Source: CAYLNK01 sp964384675 | Lineage (GTDB): Bacteria; Acidobacteriota; Thermoanaerobaculia; UBA5066 | Direction: 5' to 3' | DNA: 10,707 nt | NCBI GenBank assembly: GCA_964384675.1 | Contig: CAYLNK010000240.1 | Location: 1 to 10,707 of the forward strand | In this document: positions 1 through 5,557 of the stretch, piece by piece | How positions within the stretch are numbered: the first letter of the stretch is position 1 | Layout: every line of letters starts with the position of its first letter | Position numbers and translations under genes: made by a program | The notes under the pieces: model-generated | Told to the model about the DNA's origin: nothing | Databases searched by the model: none | What the model saw: the letters and a program-made list of their open reading frames with translations, nothing else

Positions 1-360
1 GGCGTCGATCTCCGGGTTCGCCGCGCCGCCGGCCACCAGGCGCGCCCCCTCCCCCAGGGCACGCAAACCGACCCCGAGCGTGGCGAGCGAGCCCGCGTCG
101 AGCGGCACGCGTCCCATCCGGATCTCGTCCAGGAGGTCCTCCAGGTCGTGAGCGCCCGCGGCGTAGGCCGGCAGCCCGACCATCCCGGCGAGCCCCTTCA
201 GGGAGTGGATCCCGCGGAACAGGCGGTTGAGCGCCTCGGGGTGCGGGTCGCCGGGGACGAGGACGGCGAGAGTCTCGGCGGCGCGCTCCAGGATCTCCTG
301 CGCCTCGGCGACGAAGTCCCGACGGAGGCGGGTCTCCTCGCGTCCGGACCCGTGCGTCAT
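1..360 (-). CDS. cheA: Chemotaxis-type histidine kinase CheA, N-terminal Hpt part (truncated by window edge)
   Basis: Only the first 120 residues lie in the window; the gene continues past position 1. They form a histidine phosphotransfer (Hpt) domain. An acidic opening helix (about residues 14-33, FVAEAQEILE) is followed by NRLFRGIHSLKGLAGMVGL, where His52 in HSLKG is the expected phospho-acceptor, and then the helix HDLEDLLDEIR. In CheA proteins this domain takes phosphate from the kinase core and passes it to CheY. The ATG at 360 is preceded by a GGGGG ribosome-binding stretch 7 bases upstream. It lies 3 bases after the stop of the receiver gene, so the two are almost certainly co-translated as partners. 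The catalytic and CheW-like domains are outside the window, so another Hpt-containing hybrid kinase cannot be fully excluded. Confidence 0.82.
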   Translation of the reverse strand, partial: MTHGSGREETRLRRDFVAEAQEILERAAETLAVLVPGDPHPEALNRLFRGIHSLKGLAGMVGLPAYAAGAHDLEDLLDEIRMGRVPLDAGSLATLGVGLRALGEGARLVAGGAANPEIDA

Positions 361-363
361 CGC

Positions 364-783
364 CTAGCCCCCTGTCCCGGCGTGGGAGAGCACCTCGTCC
401 AGCAGCGCGTCGAGCGTCTCCGGCTCGAACGGCTTCCCGAGGTATCCGTCGGCGCCGGCCTTCTTGGCGCGCTGCACGTCCTCGGGCTCCCGCTCGGTCG
501 AGATGGCGATGATCGGCAGCCGGTGCTGCTCGGGCCGCGACCGGATCATCCGGATCAGCTCCAGGCCCGAGAGGGTGGGCATGTTGACGTCGGTCAGCAC
601 CAGGTCGAAGACCCCGCGCGGGAGCTGGCGTAGCGCCTCGAAGCCGTCCGCCGCCTCGCGCACCTGCACGGTCCGGCCACGCCGCCGCGCGCTGGCGTCC
701 AGGGCCTCCACGATGAGGAGACGGGCGGTGGCCGAATCGTCCACGACGAGCACCCGGAGCGCGGAGCGGACCGGGTCGCTCAC
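364..783 (-). CDS. Single-domain CheY-like response regulator
   Basis: A 139-residue stand-alone receiver domain with no output domain. All key residues are visible: the acidic pair Asp15-Asp16 (LVVDDSATAR), the phospho-acceptor Asp65 (LVLTDVNMP), Ser95 at the switch Ser/Thr position (IIAIST), and Lys117 (YLGKPF). It should be phosphorylated by the CheA encoded directly downstream and act through protein-protein contacts, as CheY does. The start is a GTG at 783 that overlaps the TGA of the upstream transglutaminase gene in a GTGA junction. No in-frame ATG gives a sensible receiver N-terminus, and there is only a weak G-rich stretch for ribosome binding, so translation probably depends on coupling. 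The loop after the first helix (SARRRGRTVQ) is slightly longer and more basic than in E. coli CheY. Whether it controls a flagellar motor, pili or another output cannot be told from the window. Confidence 0.9.
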   Translation of the reverse strand: MSDPVRSALRVLVVDDSATARLLIVEALDASARRRGRTVQVREAADGFEALRQLPRGVFDLVLTDVNMPTLSGLELIRMIRSRPEQHRLPIIAISTEREPEDVQRAKKAGADGYLGKPFEPETLDALLDEVLSHAGTGG

Positions 784-1670
784 GGCCCCACTCTCACCGA
801 CGCCGCCTCGGCGCTGCCGCTGGCACGCGGCGGCGCGCCCGCGATCCGTGGCCGCGCGAGCGTCAAGCCGGGGCCAGGCACCTCCAGCGGCGGGAGCTTC
901 ACGTCGGGCGTCCGGGCCAGGGTCGTCACGGAGAAGCCCTCGGCGGGGACGTCCTTCAGGGCCAGATGCCGCGCCGTGACCGTGTTGGCGAGCCCCCCCG
1001 GGTCCGACGGGACCCAGCCGAGACCCGGGACGTAGACCTCGATCCAGCGATGCCGCACGCCACCCAGCGTGTCGCTGAAGAAGGCTTGCGACTCGGCGCT
1101 GAGCTCCGCCGCCGACGCGGCCGTCAGGAGGCCGCTCACCTGGCGGGCCGGGATCCCGGCCCGCACCAGGAGGTCGACGGCGAGGAGCGAGCGGCCGACG
1201 CACGACCCGCGGCCGGCGCGCCGGGTCCCTTCGGCCGTCTCCCCCGCGCCGGTCGGCGGTTCGTAGCGGATCCTCCTCGACGTGTAGGCGACGACGCGCT
1301 CGACGGCCTCCAGGACCGTATCGGAGCCGCGTGTCAGGAGGAGCGCCAGCCCCTCGGCGTCGGAATCACCCGTGGTCCGCCTGGTCACGATCTCCCTGGC
1401 CTCGGGCGGGAGGGTGGCGAGGTCCGGCGGGAACGGCGCCGCGTCCACGATCGGCTTGCGGTCGACGACGACCTTCGCCTCGAGCGAGAGCCCGTCGGCC
1501 GACGAGAGGACGATCCGGTAGCCCGGGTTCTCCACGGCCGCCACCTGGCGCCAGGGGCGGTCGCCGGTGAGCCGGTAGCGGGCCTGCTCCTCGGAACCTG
1601 GCTGAGCGGCGCGCCCCGCCGCGGAGAAAAGAAGGACGAGGAGCGCCGCGCGGCGCGTCGCCAGCCGCAT
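780..1670 (-). CDS. Exported transglutaminase-like (papain-fold) domain protein
   Basis: The protein has 296 residues. Residues 1-22 (basic MRLATRR, then LLVLLFSAAGRAA) look like a signal peptide, so it probably acts outside the cytoplasm. The transglutaminase-like catalytic triad is present: Cys157 in RGSCVGRS, His207 in VRHRWIEVYVP, and Asp223 in GWVPSDPGG. The segment LLVRAGIPARQVSGL (167-181) is the helix-strand normally found after the Cys in this superfamily. Bacterial members are mostly cysteine proteases or amidases acting on peptides or cell-wall peptides; the substrate here is unknown. The C-terminal 60 residues are Pro/Ala-rich and probably unstructured. The start ATG at 1670 shares its A with the nusB stop (TGATG) and follows a strong GGGGAGGGG sequence. 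The stop overlaps the receiver gene's GTG start, so the gene is translationally coupled on both sides. Confidence 0.85.
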   Translation of the reverse strand: MRLATRRAALLVLLFSAAGRAAQPGSEEQARYRLTGDRPWRQVAAVENPGYRIVLSSADGLSLEAKVVVDRKPIVDAAPFPPDLATLPPEAREIVTRRTTGDSDAEGLALLLTRGSDTVLEAVERVVAYTSRRIRYEPPTGAGETAEGTRRAGRGSCVGRSLLAVDLLVRAGIPARQVSGLLTAASAAELSAESQAFFSDTLGGVRHRWIEVYVPGLGWVPSDPGGLANTVTARHLALKDVPAEGFSVTTLARTPDVKLPPLEVPGPGLTLARPRIAGAPPRASGSAEAASVRVGP

Positions 1671-2164
1671 CACCCCTCCCCGGCCGCGTGCGCCTTCTCT
1701 TTGCCGTCTCTGCCGTCTCTGCCGTCTCTGGCGTCGGGCCGGCGTTCCGCCTTCGGCCCGAAGAGCGCCCGGCGGATCCCGTCCAGCACGCCGTTGACGA
1801 ACGGTCCCGACGACGGGGTCGAGAACTTCTTCGCGATCTCGACGGCCTCGTCGATCACGACGGCGTCGGGGATCTCGTCCTCGAACATCAGCTCGTAGAG
1901 CGCCATCCGGAGCAGGTTGCGATCGACGGCCGGCATCCGTCCGAGGCGCCAGTGCTCGGATCGCTCCGACAGCTTCGCGTCCAGATCGTCCCGCCGCTGC
2001 AGCGTGCCGAGGACCAGGCGGGACGCGTACTCCTGTACCTCGGGCTTCGCCTCGACGTACTCCTCGGTCCGCTCGAACATCTCGGACGGGGGCGTTCCCA
2101 CGAGATCGTTCTGGTAGAGGAGCTGGAGCGCGAGCTCCCGCGACTTGCGCCGGCGCCCGCTCAT
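1670..2164 (-). CDS. nusB: Transcription antitermination factor NusB
   Basis: The 164 residues match NusB along the conserved core. The N-terminal basic helix is GRRRKSRELALQLLYQ (3-18). Then come WRLGRMPAVDRNLLRMALYELMF (72-94) and VVIDEAVEIAKKF (102-114), followed by SGPFVNGVLDGI (119-130). NusB binds NusE (S10) and boxA RNA and helps RNA polymerase through rRNA operons. The gene begins 2 bases after ribH, a pairing common to many bacteria, and no clear ribosome-binding site is seen, suggesting coupled translation. The oddity is the tail after residue 136: about 28 extra residues, highly charged, containing Arg-Asp-Gly three times in tandem. It is encoded by a 9-base direct repeat and ends at the TGATG junction with the transglutaminase gene. 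Confidence 0.95.
   Translation of the reverse strand: MSGRRRKSRELALQLLYQNDLVGTPPSEMFERTEEYVEAKPEVQEYASRLVLGTLQRRDDLDAKLSERSEHWRLGRMPAVDRNLLRMALYELMFEDEIPDAVVIDEAVEIAKKFSTPSSGPFVNGVLDGIRRALFGPKAERRPDARDGRDGRDGKEKAHAAGEG
1703..1729. repeat. Three perfect tandem copies of a 9-base unit inside the nusB 3' end
   Basis: On the plus strand gccgtctct occurs three times without a break, with a partial copy just before and a degenerate one just after. In nusB it encodes repeated Arg-Asp-Gly in the disordered C-terminal tail. The period is a multiple of three, so copy-number change would lengthen or shorten the tail without shifting the frame. Confidence 0.9.
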
Positions 2165-2166
2165 CG

Positions 2167-2643
2167 CTATTCGCCCGGGGCGCGGAGCCGGGCCCTGAGG
2201 TCGGCCATCTCCACGGCCGCCATCGCCGCCTCGAACCCCTTGTTCCCGCCCTTGGCCCCCGACCGCTCGAGCGCCTGCTCCAGGCTGTCGCAGGTGAGGA
2301 CGCCGAACGCGACCGGAAGGTCCAGCTCCATCGACACCTGGAAGACACCCTTGGAGACCTCGGACGAGACGTACTCGAAATGCGGTGTGCCGCCCCGCAG
2401 GACCGCGGCGAGCGCGACGAGCCCGTCGAAGCGGCCGCTCCGTCCCAGGTCGCGCAGGGCGATCGGGACCTCCCAGGCGCCAGGCACCCGGACGAGCGTC
2501 ACCGCGTCGTCGGCGACGCCGGTGCGGCGAAAGGCGTCCAGGGCTCCGTCGACGAGGCGGCCGACGACCAGGTCGTTGGTGCGGGCGGCGACCAGCCCGA
2601 AGCGGCGGCCGGTGGCGGAGAGGTTCCCTTCGACGACGCGCAT
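2167..2643 (-). CDS. ribH: 6,7-dimethyl-8-ribityllumazine synthase
   Basis: Lumazine synthase condenses 5-amino-6-ribitylamino-uracil with 3,4-dihydroxy-2-butanone 4-phosphate, the step before riboflavin synthase. The 158-residue length is typical. Conserved blocks are visible: VRVPGAWEVPIA (51-62), ALAAVLRGGTPHFEYV (77-92, with the catalytic-type His88), VAFGVLTCDSLEQALERSG (111-129, with Arg127), and KGGNKGFEAAMAAVEMA (131-147, with Lys135). Two positions are unusual. The substrate-stacking aromatic expected in the ARFN or ARWN motif is Thr22 (AARTND), and the usual Gly of ALGAV is Ala79. The ATG at 2643 is preceded by a pyrimidine-rich stretch with no Shine-Dalgarno sequence, and a hairpin ends 15 bases upstream. 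nusB follows after 2 bases. The family assignment is firm; full catalytic competence is an inference. Confidence 0.95.
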   Translation of the reverse strand: MRVVEGNLSATGRRFGLVAARTNDLVVGRLVDGALDAFRRTGVADDAVTLVRVPGAWEVPIALRDLGRSGRFDGLVALAAVLRGGTPHFEYVSSEVSKGVFQVSMELDLPVAFGVLTCDSLEQALERSGAKGGNKGFEAAMAAVEMADLRARLRAPGE

Positions 2644-2658
2644 GGGACCGGGGATGTT

Positions 2659-2686
2659 AGCAGCCCGCGGCGTTTCGCGGGCTGCT
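2659..2686 (-). terminator. Perfect 11-bp GC-rich hairpin between the PfkB kinase gene and ribH
   Basis: AGCAGCCCGCG (2659-2669) and CGCGGGCTGCT (2676-2686) are exact reverse complements around a 6-base loop. The hairpin fills most of the only sizeable gap (2644-2695) in the minus-strand gene series. On the minus strand the stem is followed by TAACATCC rather than a run of T, so it is not a classical intrinsic terminator. It could be a U-poor terminator, an RNA-processing or stability element, or a partial attenuator between the salvage genes and ribH-nusB. The gap is far too short for an FMN riboswitch. Confidence 0.4.
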
Positions 2687-2695
2687 CGCGAGAGG

Positions 2696-3700
2696 TCAGC
2701 CGCGCAGGCGCTCGAGACCGGGCTCGTCCCCGAAGGTGTCGCGATACCGCGCGATGAACGCGTCGAGGGTGTAGCGCCGCGGCTGCGGGCCGAGCGTCTC
2801 GAGCGCGATCACGGCCGCCACGCTCCCGACCCGTCCCGAGACCTCCCAGGAGAGTCCCCTGAGGCGCGCGGCGAGCAGGCCGGCGCGGAACGCGTCGCCG
2901 ACGCCGGTCGGATCGACGGCCGCAGCGAGGACCTCCGCCGCCGGCACGCGCAGGGTGGTGGCCCGGGGAGCCTCGGGGGTGCCGCCCCGCAGGGCGATGG
3001 TCGAGCCCTCGGCGCCGCGCGTCACGATCATCACCGGGACCCGGGTCAGGAGCTCCGCCTCCGAGAGCCCGGTCTTCTGCTCGATCACTCCGAACTCGTA
3101 TTCGTTGGCGATCAGGATCGAGGCCCCCTCGAGGCCGGCCATCAGGTCCTCGCCCGAGAGGCGCGCCACCTGCTGGCTCGGGTCGTACAGGAACGGGATC
3201 CCCAGCTCCCGGCACTCCGCCGCGTACGCCCCCATCGCCTTCGGGTCGTTGGGCGCGACCACGGCCAGCGAGATCGAGGCCGGGTCGAGATCCCGGAACG
3301 AGAGCTCCGACGCCTTGGCCATCGCCCCGGCGTAGAACGTGGCGATCTGGTTCTGGTCGAGGTCGGTCGATACGAAGAACGAGGCCGTGAAGACGTCCTC
3401 GAAGAGGCGCAGCCCCGAGACGTCGACTCCCTCGGCCGAAAGCCACGCCTTGTAGTCGGACGCGTCGGGGCCGGCGCTCGCCATCACCAGGGGGCGCACC
3501 CCGAGGAGCGCGAGGCCGTAGGCGATGTTGGGCGCCACGCCGCCCCGGACCCGCCGCATCTCGTCCACCAGGAAGGAGACCGACAGGCGGTGCATCCGGT
3601 CCGGGACGACGACGTCCACGAAGTGTCCCGGGAACGTCATCAGGTAATCGAAGGCCACCGACCCGGTGACGACGATCCGGCCTTCCCGCATCGCGCTCAT
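2696..3700 (-). CDS. PfkB/ribokinase-family kinase, probably a nucleoside (adenosine-type) kinase
   Basis: The protein has 334 residues with the PfkB fold signature. The N-terminal strand is VVTGSVAFDYLM (10-21). The first substrate-loop glycines are RGGVAPNIAYGLALLG (52-67), and the ANEYEFG magnesium motif is at 198-204. The anion-hole and catalytic-base motif is DPTGVGDAFRAG (263-274), with Asp269 as the expected base. It transfers phosphate from ATP to a sugar hydroxyl. Its direct coupling to mtnP points to purine nucleoside salvage (adenosine kinase-like), but a ribokinase-like substrate cannot be excluded. The ATG at 3700 overlaps the mtnP stop in ATGA. An in-frame ATG at 3691 has GGAG at a better 9-base spacing, so the true start may be three codons later. 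A hairpin follows the stop. Confidence 0.88.
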   Translation of the reverse strand: MSAMREGRIVVTGSVAFDYLMTFPGHFVDVVVPDRMHRLSVSFLVDEMRRVRGGVAPNIAYGLALLGVRPLVMASAGPDASDYKAWLSAEGVDVSGLRLFEDVFTASFFVSTDLDQNQIATFYAGAMAKASELSFRDLDPASISLAVVAPNDPKAMGAYAAECRELGIPFLYDPSQQVARLSGEDLMAGLEGASILIANEYEFGVIEQKTGLSEAELLTRVPVMIVTRGAEGSTIALRGGTPEAPRATTLRVPAAEVLAAAVDPTGVGDAFRAGLLAARLRGLSWEVSGRVGSVAAVIALETLGPQPRRYTLDAFIARYRDTFGDEPGLERLRG

Positions 3701-4557
3701 CTCCAGTATTTCTCCGTCAGGAGCTCGAGGCGGTGCCGGGTGGCCGGCGGGACGTTCTCGGGCCGGGTCAGGATCGCGAACTCCAGCGCGCCGTCGGCGT
3801 CGCTCGGCTTCTCGGGGTCGAGGTGGCGGACCGCGTTCGCGAGGACCCGGTTTGCGGTCTCCGCGTTCTTCCTCAGGATCTCGAGGATCGCCTCCACGGT
3901 GACGGCCTCCTCGGTCTCGTGCCAGCAGTCGTAGTCGGTGACCAGCGCCATCGACGCGTAGGCGATCTCCGCCTCGCGGCAGAGCTTGGCCTCCTGGGCG
4001 TTCGTCATGCCGATCACGTCGACGCCCCACGAGCGGTAGAGCATCGACTCGGCCTTCGTGGAGAACTGCGGCCCCTCCATGCAGAGATACGTCCCGCCCC
4101 GGTGGACCACGGCTCCCTCCTCCCGCCCCGCGGCCGCGAGCGCGTCGAGCAGCATCGGCGAGATCGGGTGCGCGAGGGAGACGTGGGCGACGCACCCCTC
4201 CCCGAAGAAGGTCGAGATCCGGTGCCGGGTCCGGTCGATGAACTGGTCGGGCAGGACGATCTCGGTGGGCCGGTACTCCTCTTTCATGGAACCGCAGGCC
4301 GACGCGGAGAGGAGGTAGCCGCAGCCCAGCTTCTTGAAGCCCCAGACGTTCGCCCGGTAGTTGATCTCGGACGGCAGGACCGAGTGGTGACGCCCGTGCC
4401 GCGGCAGGAAGACGACCGGGACTCCCGACAGCTCACCGAGCGCGTACGCGTCCGACGGCTCGCCGAACGGGGTGACGACGTGGCGTTCCTCCTGCACGAG
4501 GAGGCCGGGGAGGTTGTAGAGGCCGGAGCCCCCGACGAGGCCTATCCGCTTGGTCAC
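3697..4557 (-). CDS. mtnP: S-methyl-5'-thioadenosine phosphorylase
   Basis: This enzyme phosphorolyses methylthioadenosine, a by-product of polyamine synthesis and other S-adenosylmethionine reactions, to adenine and methylthioribose 1-phosphate. The 286 residues match the trimeric PNP/MTAP family. The phosphate loop is GGSGLY (9-14) and PRHGRHHSVLPSEINYRANV is at 52-71. YLCMEGPQFSTKAES is at 157-171, and IGMTNAQEAKLCREAEIAY at 182-200 includes Met184. The TDYDC segment (207-211) carries Asp208 and Asp210; in the human enzyme the equivalent acidic pair selects 6-amino purines, which supports MTAP over hypoxanthine/guanine-specific PNP. The GTG start at 4557 overlaps the TGA of the upstream oxidoreductase (GTGA) and has GGAG 8 bases upstream. 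The stop overlaps the kinase ATG. All 286 residues are intact. Confidence 0.94.
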   Translation of the reverse strand: MTKRIGLVGGSGLYNLPGLLVQEERHVVTPFGEPSDAYALGELSGVPVVFLPRHGRHHSVLPSEINYRANVWGFKKLGCGYLLSASACGSMKEEYRPTEIVLPDQFIDRTRHRISTFFGEGCVAHVSLAHPISPMLLDALAAAGREEGAVVHRGGTYLCMEGPQFSTKAESMLYRSWGVDVIGMTNAQEAKLCREAEIAYASMALVTDYDCWHETEEAVTVEAILEILRKNAETANRVLANAVRHLDPEKPSDADGALEFAILTRPENVPPATRHRLELLTEKYWR

Positions 4558-5501
4558 CGCTTCAGCTCCATCTCCGCGAGGATGTCCAGGGCCAGGCTCA
4601 GCGCCGCGCGCCCCGCCTCCCCGGTCACCTCGGGTTCGCTCCGGTCCCGACATGCCGCCACGAAAGCGGTGTCCTCCGAGGTGAGCGCGTCGGCAGGGGC
4701 GACCGTCACCGGCCACTCCACGATCCGCGGCGGCCCGGTGAAGCGGTCGAGCCGGTACGCCGTGACGTCCCGCTCCTTGGTGTCGATCGAGAAATACCAA
4801 TCGGGCTGGAAGAACCGGAACTTGCGCACCCTCTCCTGGGAGACCCGGGAGGCCGTCAGGTTCGCGACGCAGCCGCCCTCGAAGGAGAGGCGGACCGACG
4901 CGATGTCCACCTTCTTCGTGAGGATCGGGACGCCCACGGCCCGGATCTCGGTCACCGGCTTCCCGACCAGGGCCAGCGCGATGTCGAGATCGTGGACGAG
5001 GAGATCGAGGACGACGTCCACGTCGAGGGCGCGCGCCACGAAGACACCGAGGCGGTGGGCCTCGATGAACTTCACCTCGGTCACGAGCGGGCGCACCGCC
5101 ACGACCGCCGGGTTGAAGCGCTCGCTGTGCCCCACCTGGAGCACGCGCCCCCGAGCCCGGGCCAGCGCCACCAGGGTGTCGGCCTCCGCCAGGGTCACCG
5201 TGATCGGCTTCTCGACGAGGACGTCGGCTCCACCCTCCAGGAGCTCGGCCGCGACCTCGGCGTGCGTCGAGGTGGGCGTCGCCACGACGACGGCCGTCGC
5301 CCCGGCGTCGAGCAGGTCGCGGATCGAGCGGCGGCGGACCATTCCCTTGTCGCCGTGCGCCTTCTCGATCTCCGAAGCGGCCGCGTCCGACGTCTCCACG
5401 AAGCCGACCGGCTCCGAGCCCGGGACCTGGGTCAGGATGCGAGCGTGGTGGCGCCCGAGGTAACCGCAGCCCACCACGCCTGTCTTGATCGTCTCGGCCA
5501 T
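4554..5501 (-). CDS. Gfo/Idh/MocA-family NAD(P)-dependent oxidoreductase (GnnA-like)
   Basis: The protein has 315 residues. The N-terminal Rossmann fold shows TGVVGCGYLGRHHARIL (7-23, GxGxxG), VVVATPTSTHAEVA (71-84) and VLVEKPIT (94-101, with the Lys98 of the EKP motif). The second domain carries VGHSERFNPAV (123-133), then LDLLVHDLDIALALVG (165-180) with the conserved His170. The GHxERFNPAV and VVLDLxxHDxDI pattern resembles the UDP-GlcNAc 3-dehydrogenase GnnA group, which in many Gram-negative bacteria sits beside lpxA and supplies 3-amino sugars for lipid A. No lpx or gnnB gene is in this window, so that role is an inference from motifs. It is the first gene of the minus-strand series, starting at ATG 5501 with no clear ribosome-binding site, and it ends in a GTGA overlap with mtnP. 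Confidence 0.88.
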   Translation of the reverse strand: MAETIKTGVVGCGYLGRHHARILTQVPGSEPVGFVETSDAAASEIEKAHGDKGMVRRRSIRDLLDAGATAVVVATPTSTHAEVAAELLEGGADVLVEKPITVTLAEADTLVALARARGRVLQVGHSERFNPAVVAVRPLVTEVKFIEAHRLGVFVARALDVDVVLDLLVHDLDIALALVGKPVTEIRAVGVPILTKKVDIASVRLSFEGGCVANLTASRVSQERVRKFRFFQPDWYFSIDTKERDVTAYRLDRFTGPPRIVEWPVTVAPADALTSEDTAFVAACRDRSEPEVTGEAGRAALSLALDILAEMELKR

Positions 5502-5557
5502 TCGGCGACGCGGAGTGTATCCCCACTCCCGAATGCCGTACTCTGGGGTCCACGTCT
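5502..5557. promoter_or_regulatory. Divergent intergenic region with an 18-base inverted repeat
   Basis: These 56 bases separate the start of the long minus-strand series from the plus-strand kinase, so promoters for both should lie here or inside the opposing gene. An inverted repeat GGAGTG (5512-5517), 6-base spacer, CACTCC (5524-5529) could be an operator. Weak -10-like hexamers are TACACT on the minus strand (5519-5514) and TACTCT on the plus strand (5539-5544). Neither has a recognisable -35 partner. Both genes would have very short leaders and lack a strong Shine-Dalgarno sequence. Confidence 0.4.

Noticed and set aside
1703..1729. Possible CRISPR or satellite array
   Set aside because: There are only three 9-base units with no spacers, inside a coding frame.
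2644..2695. FMN riboswitch upstream of ribH
   Set aside because: The gap is 52 bases and holds one simple hairpin. It cannot contain the multi-stem RFN element.
1688..3934. 748-codon plus-strand open frame across nusB, ribH and the kinase
   Set aside because: It is antisense to four well-supported genes, has Arg/Pro/Ala-rich composition with no domain, and is typical of a stop-poor shadow frame in very GC-rich DNA.
3733..5463. 576-codon plus-strand open frame
   Set aside because: It is the antisense shadow of mtnP and the Gfo/Idh/MocA gene, with no recognisable motif.
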